Source of the DNA: Stomorhina lunata
Taxonomy: Eukaryota; Arthropoda; Insecta; Diptera; Rhiniidae
Assembly (NCBI GenBank): GCA_933228675.1
Contig: OW121743.1
Location: 49,882,422-49,946,421, forward strand
Direction of reading: 5' to 3'
DNA: 64,000 bases
Positions within the stretch are counted from its first letter, which is position 1. Each line of letters begins with the position of its first letter. Below are positions 37,927 to 49,721 of the stretch, piece after piece. A program made the position numbers and the translations under genes. Under the pieces are notes generated by a model. It was not told where the DNA came from and searched no databases. It was given only the letters and a program-made list of their open reading frames with translations.

Positions 37927-40226
37927 TGAAATCACGATAACGCCTAAACGAAGGGAGCTAGCTCAACGAAACATAGTAGAAACATTCTTCATCACTACAA
38001 AAAATTTGGTATTGAAATTGGGCAAAATCGATTAACATTTGACCATAGCTCCCGTATAACCTCGCCTACGCTAATCGTTTATTTGCTAATAAATGACAAA
38101 CTATAATAGCTGTGATGATAAAATTTGGTATATAAAAGTTTTGCATAAGCCCTAGGCAACATGTAAAATTTCATCAAAATCGGTTGATATTTAGTCATAG
38201 CTCCCATACAAAAAACTTACGGAAACAGCCAAAATTTCACCTAAAATACACTTAAGTGCCAATTAATCTAAAACTGTAACAGATATAACAACTAAATTTA
38301 GCACGAGGAGGTCTTAGGTCAATGCCAACCAGTGTGCAAAATTTTGTCACAATTGGTCACCATTTGACCATAGCTCCCATATAAAGAACTTACGGAAACA
38401 CAAAAATACAAAAAGAAAAGGGGGTTTATGTCCGTCTGTCCGTCTGTCCGTCAGATAAAAGCTCGATAGCGCCTTAACGAAAAAGGCTACAGTAACAAAA
38501 TTTTACAAAAGCAAGTCTTATATAAATACCAGCCAGTGTACAAAAGTTTGTTACAATCGGTTACTAGTTGACCATAGCTCCCATATAAAAAACTTACGGA
38601 AACACAAAAATACAAAAAGAAAAGACGGTTCATGTCCGTCTTTCCGTCAGAGAAAAGGCGATAACTCCTTAACTACAAGAGTTAGAGACACAAAATTTAG
38701 AAAAAGTATTTTTGATATATTATAAAAATTGTGTGCTGAAAATGGTTAAAATCGGTTTACATTTAGTTAGAGCTCCCATATAACCCTGCCCCGGGAATCA
38801 CATTTATGCTAACAAATTGAATAAAATTGTAAAATTTATGACTACTACATTTAGAACAGAGAAGTTTTATGCAACTTTCAGTCAGTATGTCAAATTTTAT
38901 AGGAATCGGTCCATTTTTGACCATAGCTTTCATATAAAAACCGCTCCCGGTAGCCACAAAAATGCCAAAAACGCCAGTTAAAAGCTATTAAATTATAAAC
39001 TATGTCAGCTATGGTCACTAAATTTTGCACAAATAAACTTTATATTAATACCAGCCAGTATGTAAAATTTTGTAAAAATCGGTCAACATTTGGCTATAGT
39101 TCTTATATATATAACATCCCCTTTTTATATCTACAATCAAAAAGATTTGGAGGTACCTTCAGTATATTAAGATTGCGTCTACGAAATTAGATAGCTATCA
39201 ATTAATGTTAGGTCCAGACTTTATACACGGTAGATGCAACAGGAACTCCTTACAAAATATATGAACTCCTTACAAAATATATGAACCTGCTATGTTTATG
39301 GCGCAATGAAACAACTTATTAATGTAAAACTATATTCGGTTATGGAACAGCATTTTGTCCAAGGTAAATACTAGGGAAACCACCTAAATACTTTTTAATG
39401 TTGAACTATAGTAACTATACCACTGCAATCGTATTTAGTCCAAATATATTACCAGCAATACTACAAGTGGTCAACATTTTGAATTAGCTGCACTCTCGTA
39501 CAACTTGATGGTGGGTATACAAGATTCGGCACAGCCGAATATAAGACTCTTACTTGTTCTTATATAAAGACAAATATTTCCTAATCATACAGACATTTTC
39601 TCAAAACTTACATCTTTGAGCTGTTTCCCTCATTCAGACTAATATGAAAGCCAGGGTCAAATGTGGACCGATTATCTCGAAATTTGGCAAATTCATTACA
39701 GTTTTCACAAAAAATTATGTATGCAAAAAATAAACTCATTATCTTCAGAACTACGAGCGTTTTACTGATTTTTGTCTCATTTATTGCCTTTTGACAGAAG
39801 TGTTTGTATAGGAGCTATGTTCAAATGTAGACCGATGTCAAATTTGGTATAGTCATTTTAGTATGCATAAGCAGTATTTATTTTAAATTTCATGAAAAAA
39901 TATTGATATTTGCAGCCAAAATATGGGAGGTACCACAAAAAATTAACCTATTTTGACGAATTTCAATAGCCATGGTCACACTATGATCTTTGTCAAATTT
40001 CATTAAATTATCTTTAGAATTGCGTCCTGTACTTTGATTACATAGTTTACATGGGGGTCCAGCCAGCCCTCCAGCCCGACGGAGGGACTGACATCGCAAA
40101 ATCGACTCAGGTAATTCTAAGTCTATTGGTATACTAAAAGGTGGGTCTAAGACAAATATTTCTAAGCGTTACATACATTAGCACAAACTTATAATACCCT
40201 TTCCACCTATGGTGGTGAAGGGTATA
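37678..40226 (-). mobile_element. family A element, copy 5, split by family B
   Basis: The first piece (37678-37735) reads ACAAGTAAGAAAGTGTTTTA GTGGGTCAAGCCCG to AAATATGTTCTT. The second piece (39559-40226) resumes CTTATATAAAGACAAATATT and ends with CCACCTATGGTGGTGAAGGG. Other A copies have these joined as GTTCTTCTTCCTGTATAAAG, so B copy 6 inserted at a T-rich site 60 bases from the element end. Confidence 0.75.
37736..39558 (+). mobile_element. family B element, copy 6 (full length)
   Basis: Starts TTTTTATACCCACCATCAAA, with GGGGGGTATACTGAGATTGT forming the start hairpin. It has a GTCY tract at 37871-37925 and repeated CATAGCTCCCATATAAA blocks. It ends ACAACTTGATGGTGGGTATA, hairpin TTCGGCACAGCCGAA and ACTCTTACTTGTT. 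It preserves the sequence GACTACTACATTTAGAACAG that is interrupted in B copy 1. Confidence 0.85.
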
Positions 40227-41350
40227 ACAAATAAAATAGTAATATAATAGGTCTAGAATGACCAGATGATACACCTACATAGCTAAGGCAATGGCTAAGG
40301 AATGATTATATCGAAATTTATTGCTTTTATCATGTACAGAATCATCACCATATTCAAAGCTTGACCTATTTCATAGCGTATTTGGAATTTTTGCAAAATT
40401 GTCATATATGCGAAAGAAGAAAGTCTTGTTTTATTTAGGCAATGGACAGTGTCATAAATTGCTTTCATATTTATTATCTCGATCTGGCCCCCGACGATCA
40501 TTTTTTATTACACGACTTCAAGAATTAAAAATTGCAATTCCGAGAATTCGATCTTATGAGTGGTACCATAACATATTTTCCTTGTTAGACTTATTTCAAT
40601 AATAGTAATTTAGTTTGACTCAGTAAAAGCATATGAAACACTTTTTGGTTTCTTCTTTTTTTGTGAGACAACAAAAAGTTCTTTACGTTACAAACAAAGG
40701 CAAAAAACTATAATATTCTTCGCATCTCTAATAGCGTAGTGTACAAACGTGGTCATTCCTTTATTTGGTTTACAATAAAACTTATGTATTCAAAAATGTC
40801 CATTATAAGGTAATACATTTTGTTGCTTTAATGAAACTGAAAAGCTATAGAAAACAAGCAAAGCGGACGATTTTCCTTAATGCTGTAAACACAATCACGA
40901 CAGCAGGCTATACGAACACCGACTACAAAATCGTTGGCTGTGTCGTTGCCTAGTTGCCAACTACTTAATTATTTGTAAGACAACAGCTACATCTGAAACG
41001 GCAGCTACATTCCAAAACAGATATTTTTGAGTGGTGCCAATATCGCGTTTATAAGACGGAGAAAATAAAAAATTATATATTGATGGAAATGACATATTCA
41101 TTTTAGTAATCTCCGATATCAACGATTTTCCTACACCTGATAGTATGTGATCTCTAATAGTTTAAGAGTAATGGACTTTTTAAATTTCAAGAATTATACG
41201 GTATAACTTCAGAAGTTTATATCCGATATTATATTATTTAGTATGAAACAAAAGCTACTTAAAATTCCTTTCAAATGATATTTATATTCTTCCGATTTAT
41301 AATGGATAAAGAGTGTATAAACTAAAAACTTATTTAAACAACCGACTTTG
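40227..41350. other. unclassified stretch, no gene recognised
   Basis: Open frames of 60-93 codons (40321-40602 plus, 40295-40501 minus, 40765-40953 plus) show no known domain. The 93-codon frame is basic and Leu-rich (RKKKVLFYLGNGQCHKLL) but has no upstream or downstream support. CAGCTACATCTGAAACGGCA and CAGCTACATTCC suggest a small repeat at 40985-41013. Confidence 0.35.
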
Positions 41351-41351
41351 T

Positions 41352-42041
41352 ATACACTTCACCACCATATTTGGCAAGGGTATTATAAGTTTGCGCTGAT
41401 GTATGTAACGCATAGAAACATTTGTCTTAGATCCTGAGTTAATTTAGCGATGTCAGTCTGGCTGGACGGCTGGCTGGACCCATATGTAAACCATGTTCTC
41501 AAAGTACTGGTCGCAATTCTAAAGATAATTATGAAATTTGACAAAGATAATTTTTTTTGATAGCGGGACCATGGCTATTGAAATTCAACAAAATCGGTGC
41601 ATTATTAATGGTACCTCCCGTAGGTCCCACTTCCCGGAATTGATATATTGGCCACATATATCAATATTTTTTCATGAAATTCAAAACATATACTGCTTAT
41701 GTAAACCTAAATCACTGTAGCATCGGTCTACATTTGACCATAGCTCCCATATAAACTCTTCTGTCAAAACGCATTAAATGAGACAAAAATCACTAAAACG
41801 CTCATAAATCTGAAGACAATGCGAAGTTTAAGTTTGGTTTTTGCATACACATTTGACCCTAGCTCTCATATAAGTCCAAATAACCGTAACAGCTTAAATA
41901 ATTAAGTTTTAAGAAAATATTTGCATTACGGAAAAATTTTGGAAAAATTTGTCTTTACACAGGAAAAAGTACAATTTTGACCTTAGTGGTGAAGGGACCG
42001 CACATACGGTCTTGAACGACTATAGCACTTTCTTATTTGTT
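41352..42041 (+). mobile_element. family A element, copy 6
   Basis: Starts ATACACTTCACCACCATATT and GGGTATTATAAGTTTGCGCT, with GTCTGGCTGGACGGCTGGCT. It ends GACCTTAGTGGTGAAGGGAC and TATAGCACTTTCTTATTTGTT. About 690 bp, slightly shortened internally but with both ends present. Confidence 0.8.
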
Positions 42042-42700
42042 TTTTTTTTTTATAAAAATTCGCATATCTTAAAAGATCCTAGATATAAGAATGCTTTTTC
42101 ATTGAATTTTATACAGAACATACTGGGCTTTTATGTAACATAAGCTACGTAGCTCTAGCGCAGGCAGCGTATGAGTTATGATAGTTTAAAAATTAACTTT
42201 TTAAAAATTTATTTCTATTCAGTAAGAGTTATATAAATTTTTACATAATATTTTATTAGATATTATTATAAAGATTAAATATATAAGTATTTAAAAAGTA
42301 TGATAATTGTTTATATAAATTTTCTTCATCGTATTTATGGTAAATAATGTTAAGTCATTTTAATCGCTCAATTGTCTCAATATTCTATCGTGTTGACAGC
42401 ACTAAATCGGTTATTGTCAACAAAAATATAAATAAGTTTAATACAGCTACAACGGTGGACAGTAGTCGTGTGGCAGTGTCGACTCTAAAAAATTCATTCC
42501 TATTTTAATGCGTGTTATCTAATTTTGGGAGGTTGTAGCCAGTAGCCTGTAGCAGTGATTGTGTTTCTAGCATTATTATATAGTATAACTATAGCTGTTA
42601 TACAAAAGCGTTCTCTATATGATATCTGTTATACAAAAGTATTTTTATTGGAGAACTGTTATACTTAAATTATACAGATATAAAAATTCTTATATTTATA
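42042..42700. other. AT-rich stretch, nothing recognised
   Basis: T-tract just after A copy 6, then AT-rich unique sequence. GTTATACAAAAGCGTTCTCT and GTTATACAAAAGTATTTTTA (about 42597-42650) form a short direct repeat. No gene. Confidence 0.35.
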
Positions 42701-44117
42701 AAAAAAATTTCTTTTAATACGAATATTTGCTATAAAAATGTGATATTTTGAAAATTTCATACACAAATGGAAAAAAATTAGAAAATTTTAAATTTCCTAT
42801 AAAAATGAATAATTCTAAAAATTACCTACAAAAATGTTAAATTTTTAAAATTACTAATTAAATTAAAAAATTTAGAAATTTCTTATAAAAGTGGGAAATT
42901 TTCAAAATTTCTTATAAAATGGGAAATTTTCAAAATACCTTTTAAAAATGGGATATTTCGAAAATTTCTTTTAAAAATGGAAAAATTTGAAAATTTCTTA
43001 TCAAAATCTATAATTTTTTATAAAAATTTAAAATTTTTTAAATTTCCCATAAAAATATAAAATTTTGAGAATTTCACATAAAAATAGAAAGTTTTGAAAA
43101 TTTTAAATAAAAGTTGAAAATTTTAAAAATTTTTCTAATAAAAATGGAAAATTTTAAAATCTTTCCACAAAAATGGGAAATTTTTAAAATTTTTCTAAAA
43201 AATGAAAAATTTTCCATATAAACTTTAATATCGAAAATTTTCTATAGAAAACTTTAATATCGAAAATTTTCTATATGAACTTTAATATCGAAAATTTTCT
43301 ATAGAAAACTTTAATATCGAAAATTTTCTATAGAAAACTTTAATATCGAAAATTTTCTATATAATTTTCCATAGAAAACTTTAATATCGAAAATTTTTTT
43401 CTATGGAAAACTATAATATCAAAAATTTTCTATAGAAAATTTTAATATCAAACATTACATAGAAAACTTTAATGTCGAAAATTTTCTATAGAATACTTTA
43501 ATATCGAAAACTTTCTAAAAAAAACTTTAATATCGAACATTTTCTAAAGAAAACCTAAATATCGAAAATTTTCTTAAGAAAACTTATATCAAAAATTTTC
43601 TATAGAAAACTTTTATATCGAAAATTTTCTATAGAAAACTTTTATATCGAAAATTTTCTATAGATTTTCTATAGAAAATTTTCCATAAAAATGGAAAATT
43701 TGCTGTATAAATAAAAAGTTCTTAAAATATTGAAAATTTCCTGTAAAAATAGAAAATTTTGAAAATTTGTGCTTTACAAAAATAAAAAATGGAAAGTTTT
43801 GAAAATTTCCCATAAAAATGGAAAATTTTAAAAAATTTCCGGAACTGGAAATTTTTTAAAATTTCCCATCGAAATTGGAAAATTTTCCGTATAAATAGGA
43901 AATTTTTAAAATATTGTAAATTTCCCATAAAAATAAAAAATTTTGAAAATATGTATTTCATTAAATTAACAATATTTAAAATTTCCTACACAAAAAAAAA
44001 ATTTGAAAGTTCTTTCTATAACTATTATAATTATAATTGGAAATTTTTAAAATTCCCTTTAAAAATAGGAAGTTTTAAAAATTTTCCATTTTTTTAAGAA
44101 AATTAAAAAACATCCCA
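42701..44117. repeat. mixed decayed satellite block
   Basis: At 42701-43204 and 43690-44117 are irregular units of the type AAATTTCCTATAAAAATGGA AAATTTT, related to satellite 1 but inverted. Between them, 43205-43680 holds about 15 units ACTTTAATATCGAAAATTTT CTATAGAAA, the inverse of satellite 2 with one fixed difference (ACTTTAATATC rather than ATTTTAATATC). The frame on the minus strand at 43722-43961 (FKIFxF repeats) is a by-product. Confidence 0.8.
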
Positions 44118-44800
44118 TTTTTATACCCACCATCAAAAAGAATGGGGGGTATATTAAGATTGTCATTCCGTTTGTAATTTCCTTAATATTAGCTCAAAAA
44201 AGAAAATTGAGTACTTTCTAAATCCTTGTGAAATTCTAAAACGATTGAGCGATGTTCGTCTGTCTGTCTGTTGAAATCACGATAACGCTTAAACGAAACT
44301 TAGTAAAAAGATTTTTCATTACTGAGAAAATTTTGGTATTGAAATTGGGCAAAATAGGTTAACATTTGACCATAGCTCCCGTATAACCTCGCCTATGCTA
44401 ACAGCTTATTTGCTAATAAATAACAAGCAATAATAGCTTTGATGATAAGATTTGGTATATTTCAACAAAATCGGTTTAAATTTAGAAAAATTTTAGTATT
44501 GAAATCGGGCAAAATTGGTTCACATTTCACTATATCTCCCGTTTAACCTCGTCTAGGCTTACGGAAACACAAAAATACAGAAAGAAAAGGGGGTTTATGT
44601 CCGTCTGTTCGTCAGAGAAAAGCGAGCTAGAGAGCTAGAGATTTTACAAAAGTATTTTCGATATCTTGAAAAAGTTTTTTATTGAAAATAGGCGAAATCG
44701 GTTCACATTCAGTCAGAGCTCCCATATAACCTCGCCCCGGAAACAACATTAATGCTGATAAATTGAATAGAATTGTAACAGCTATGACGACTTAATTTAT
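44118..44800 (+). mobile_element. family B fragment, copy 7
   Basis: Starts TTTTTATACCCACCATCAAA AAGAATGGGG, with GTCTGTCTGTCTGTTG, then CATAGCTCCCGTATAACCTC. Internally deleted. It ends around CTGATAAATTGAATAGAATT GTAACAGC. The 3' hairpin is absent. Confidence 0.7.
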
Positions 44801-45685
44801 AGCTTCGTTTTTATAAAAATTAAATAATTAAAGCGATACCTTAATTTTGGAATATCTTTATAAAATATGAAGAATATTTAAATTTGTTTACCAAAGTCAA
44901 AGTTTAAGATTTCTTAAAAAATTGTTAAAATATTGCAATAGAAATAAAGTCTTTTATTTCATTTCCTAAGAAATGAATGTATTCATTAGCAAAGAAAAAC
45001 AGGTTTTCAACTTTTTATTTATGGGATTAAAATGAAAAATTCAAAATCAATAAATACCATTATAATTGAAATTTAATAACTTTAGAGATTTACTGCTTAA
45101 ATTATCATTCCCACATAATTAATTAAAATTCATTTCTCAAAAAAATTGTATTTATATTCGTGAGCATAAACAAAAAGAAAAATCCTAACGTACCTTCAAC
45201 ATTTATTTCAAAAACGTTTCAGTCGTTTTTTGCTGCCGGGCATTTGGCAAACCAACAAAAGGAAATTCAAAACTTTGAGAGGATTTTAAGGAAAAACACA
45301 CGAGCAAACAAACAAAAAAAAAAAAAAAAAAACAAATCAAATAAATGATGAAAAAAATAACAGTAAAGCATAAAAAGGAAACTCATTTATATTTGCCTGA
45401 ATAGAAACAAATGAGCGAAGGTCTACAGAAAAAACTGAAAACATATGAAAGACTGAAGGACTAAACAAAAACTTATATGTATGGCAAACTTTTTGTGTGT
45501 TGCCTGTCCTTGACATTCTGTCATTTAAGCTGATTGTCAGTGGAAAAAATAATTATGTATTTAAGGAAAAGTAAGTCGCTTTCCGCTTCCTCATTCTATG
45601 AAACGGAAAGCGACTTACTTAGACAAAAGTAATTGTATGATAGTGTACTTATTTTTATTAACCCTAATGTCTACAATAGGGTGAC
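44801..45685. other. AT-rich stretch with one perfect hairpin
   Basis: No gene recognised. An A-tract at 45317-45332 produces a Lys-rich frame (45160-45348). A perfect hairpin is listed separately. Confidence 0.4.
45569..45620. other. perfect 17-bp stem-loop
   Basis: AAGTAAGTCGCTTTCCG (45569-45585) and CGGAAAGCGACTTACTT (45604-45620) are exact inverse complements around an 18-base loop. The stem is GC-richer than the surroundings and is not part of any repeat found here. Too short for a typical insect pre-miRNA; could be a small-element terminus or a protein-binding site. Confidence 0.6.
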
Positions 45686-48048
45686 TCTTTGTCTTGATTT
45701 AGCAAATTTGCATACAAGAATTTGCATAGAAAAGTTGTCACTGTGATAAGTTTTCTATAAAAGTGATAAGTTTTCTATAGAAAAGTTGTCACTGTGATAA
45801 GTTTTCTATAGAAAAGTTGTCACAGATATAAGTTTTCTATAGAAAATTTGTCACTCTGATTAGTTTTTTATAGAAAATTTGTCACTCTGATAAGTTTTCT
45901 ATAAAAAATTTTTCACTGTGATAAGTTTTCTATAGAAAATTTATCCTTGTGATATGTTTTCTATAGAAAATTTGTTACTGTGATAAGTTTTTCATTGAAA
46001 ATTTGCCACTGTGATAGTTTTCTATAGAAAATTTGGTCACTATGATAAGTTTTCTACAGAAAATTTGTCACTGTTATAAGTTTTCTATAGAAAAGTTGTC
46101 ACCGTGATGAGTTTTTTGTAGAAAAGTTGTCACTGTTATAAGTTTTCTATAGAAAGGTTGTCACTGTGATAAGTTTTCTTTAGAAAAGTTATCACTGTGA
46201 TAAGTTTTCTATAGAAAAGTTATCAGTGTTATAAGTTTTCTGCAGAAAAGTTGTCATTGTAATAAGTTTTCTACAGAAAAGTTGTCACTGTGATAAGTTT
46301 TCTATAAAAAAGTTGTTACTGTGATAAGTTTTCTATAGAAAAGTTGTCCCTGTAATAAGTTTTTTATGGAAAAGTTGTCACTTTGATAAGTTTTCTGTAC
46401 AAAAGTTGTCAATGTGATAGGTTTTCTATAGAAAAGTTGTCACTATGATAAGTTTTCTATTGAAAGTTTGTCACTGTAATAAGTTTTCTATAGAAAATTT
46501 GTCACTGTAATAAGTTTTCTATAGAAAATTTGTCACCGTGATAAGTTTTCTATAGAAAAGTTGACACTGTGATAAGTTTTCTATAGAAAAGTTGTCACTG
46601 TGATAAGTTTTCTAGAGAAAAGTTGTCACTGTGATAAGTTTTCTATAGAAAAGTTGTCACTGTGATAAATTTTTTTATGTAAAGATTGTCACTGTGATAA
46701 GTTTTCTATAAAAGTGATAAGTTTTCTATAGAAGAGTTGTCACTGTGATATGTTTTCTATAGAAAATTTGTCAGTGTGATAAATTTTCTATAGAAATGTT
46801 GTCACTGTGATAAATTTTTTATAGAAAAGTTGTCACTGTGATAAGTGGTCAATGTTATAAGTTTTCTATAGAAAAGTTGTCATAGTTATAGGTTTTCTAT
46901 AGAAAAGTTGTCACTATGTAAGTTTTCTATTGAAAGTTTGTCACTGTAATAAGTTTTCTATAGAAAATTTTTTGTCACTGTGATAAATTTATCACAGTGA
47001 CAAATTTTCTATAGAAAATTTATCACAGTGACAAATTTTCTATAGAAAATTTATCACAGTGACAAATTTTCTATAGAAAATTTATCACAGTGACAAATTT
47101 TCTATAGAAAATTTGTCACTGTGATAAATTTTCTATAGAAAATTTGTCACTGTGATAAATTTTCTATAGAAAATTTGTCACTGTGATAAATTTTCTATAG
47201 AAAATTTGTCACTGTGACAATTTTTTTAAAGAAAACTTATCACAGTGATAAATTTTCTATAGAAAATTTGTCACTGTGATAAATTTTCTATTGAAAATTT
47301 GTCACTGTGATAAATTTTCTATAGAAAATTTGTCACTGTGATAAATTTTCTATAGAAAATTTGTCACTGTGATAAATTTTCTATAGAAAATTTGTCACTG
47401 TGATAAATTTTCTATAGAAAATTTGTCACTGTGATAAATTTTCTATGGAAAATTTGTCACTGTGATAAATTTTCTATAGAAAATTTGTCACTGTGATAAG
47501 TTTTCTTTAAAAAATTGTCACTGTGATAAGTTTTCTTTAAAAAAATTGTCACTATGATAAGTTTTCTGTAGAAAATTTGTCATTGCGAAAAGTTTTCTAT
47601 AGAAAATTTGTCACTGTTATAAGCTTTCTGTAGAAAATTTGTTACTGTGATAAGTTTTCCATAGAAAATATGTCACTGTGATAAGTTTTCTATAGAAAAT
47701 TTGTCACTGTGATAAGTTTTCTATAGAAAATTTGTCACTGTGATAGCTTTTCTGTAGAAAATTTGTCACTGTGATAAGTTTTCTATAGAAAATTTGTAAC
47801 TGTGATAAGTTTTCTATAGAAAAGTTGTCACTGTGATAAGTTTTCTATACAAAAGTTGTCCCTGTGATAAGTTTTCTATAGAAAATTTGTCACTGTGATA
47901 AGTTTCCTGTATAAAATTTATCACTGTGATAAGTGTTCTATGGAAAATTTGTCACTGTGATAAGTTTTCTATGAAAAATTTGTTACTGTGATAAGTTTTC
48001 TATAAAAAGTTTGTCACTGTGATAAGTTTTCTATAGAGAATTTGGTGG
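45686..48048. repeat. satellite array 3, 31-bp unit, about 75 copies
   Basis: The unit is GTCACTGTGATAAGTTTTCT followed by ATAGAAAATTT (period 31, for example 47363 and 47394). Outer parts are diverged, with AAGTT/AATTT alternatives. The centre (about 46975-47510) is homogeneous. Between about 46984 and 47105 units run in the opposite orientation (TTTATCACAGTGACAAATTT), with a junction palindrome TCACTGTGATAAATTTATCA at 46976. No coding content. Confidence 0.96.
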
Positions 48049-49160
48049 TACATGGTACTGATGCACACAAAGTAAACTAACTTTGCTCATTTACAAACAA
48101 ATTTATTTGTTTTGCATTAGAATAATTTGCTTATTTTCTAATCTTCTTCAAACTGAATCAATATGTTTTCCATTTTCTGCATTTCTTAACAAATTGAATT
48201 CTAACTAAATTTGTTATTCTTTGATTCTTTGCCTTTAATCTTTCACAAAATAAATGAAAATTTCCAATTTCGTATTTTTTGTAAATCTATTGTAGTATTG
48301 AAGACATTGTAAAATTAGATAAAGTTTATGTCTAAAAGACATTGTTTTTGGGGAAAAGTTAAAAGGATTGTTCTTTTACATTTTTTTTAGGCAATTGTTA
48401 TAATTTTATGGAAGAACAAAGAAATGTTTTATTTAAGGTAATGCTTAAAAAATTGTTTAGTATATGTAGAAATGTGAAAGAGTGGAATGTTTCGATTTAG
48501 TAAAGACTATTTTTAACAGACTTTACAAAAATGGCCGATGTTCGCAATCTGTTATGGTCACAGGATGAGCATTACTAAGGGTGTACCTCCTTTAAGATAA
48601 AATGGAAAAATCTCACCTTAACTCCCCCAGAAATGTTCTACGTAACATAAATGTTATGAAAAAGATTAGACTGATTGATTAGAGGAATGCATAATGCGTC
48701 CGCCCACAAACTGTAAATATCATTTTTATGGAGAATAATGGGAGTATTTTTGGTGTTGTCAAAATTTTAACCATTAAAAAAAAAAAAACACAATCGATAT
48801 AAATTAAAACTAAAGTAACTTTATTTGAAGTCATCGAAATAAAAAATTCATGAAGCACTTTAGGAGTTATTTCAATTTGATGACATAATGATTTCAATGA
48901 TGACATGCCTAAGGATATGCATAAAAAAATATACTTAAAAAAAATCCAAAGTAAAACATAGTGTACAATTCTGCATCCTGTAAATACAAATAGTTGGGTT
49001 TTGTATTCAAAATTTAACTAATTTTTTTTCATACTAGAAAATTACACCAAAGAAAATTAAAAAAAAAAAATTAAAATAACGGAAAATACACAGAAGAACA
49101 AACATACATATTGATACGTTTTTCCTTTAAAAACGTAGAAGGAATTCTTTTTGCAGACAA
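48049..49160. other. AT-rich non-repetitive stretch, no gene recognised
   Basis: No recognisable protein. The 75-codon minus frame at 48679-48906 is hydrophobic without a known match. Likely intron or intergenic DNA. Confidence 0.35.
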
Positions 49161-49560
49161 CCTTAAGCCAAATTAAAACACTTTATGTAGTTTTACAAAT
49201 TAATAGTTTTATTAACTTTAGAGTCAATCACTTAAACACACTTCACAAAATTGCTATAAAAATATTTTTAGTCACACTGTTCTCTTATACGCGTTTCAAT
49301 TAAAACTGTTCCCACAATATTCGCCCATCGGCCTTATATAGTAGAGAAGAGAGTATCTAGCATTTTCTGTGGACATAAACAAATAAAAACGATAACAATA
49401 TGTAACAGTCGTAGCTGGGCGCCTATTTGTAGCTCCTTGAACGAGGGGCAGCAAATAAACAGCTATGTACACTTTTTTTTATTTTTTAATAATTAAAGAA
49501 GGCTAATAAATTTGTTCTTCTATAATATTGTCCTTTTGGCACCGATCTGGATCCCACTAA
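49161..49560 (-). promoter_or_regulatory. LTR-like or promoter-like segment
   Basis: Read on the minus strand: CTACTATATAAGGCCGATGG (TATA box-like TATATAAGG near 49340) and, about 110 bases on, AATAAAACTATTAATTTG (AATAAA near 49211). This spacing is typical of an insect LTR (U3-R-U5). TGTTACATA (49400-49407, minus) to TGTAAAACTACA (49185-49196, minus) would give TG...CA ends, but no target duplication, primer-binding site or partner LTR was found. It could instead be a host promoter. Confidence 0.25.
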
Positions 49561-49684
49561 GCACAAAATGTTCATACTAAAATAAGTTAAATACACCAAA
49601 ATTTAAATAAACAGAAATTTTTTAAGTAAAATATGGCTATGAAATAAAGTACAATTTTCTTTCAATAGAATTTTTTCCTGTTTT

Positions 49685-49685
<1 letters not shown>

Positions 49686-49721
<36 letters not shown>

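Noticed and set aside
40321..40602. 93-codon plus-strand frame as a possible small gene
   Set aside because: No recognisable domain, no splice or poly(A) context, and an overlapping minus-strand frame of similar length; insufficient support.
43722..43961. 79-codon minus-strand frame rich in Phe, Lys and Ile
   Set aside because: It lies wholly within the decayed satellite block and simply reads its AT-rich units.
45160..45348. 62-codon Lys/Asn-rich frame
   Set aside because: Ends in an A-tract encoding poly-Lys; low complexity and without neighbours.
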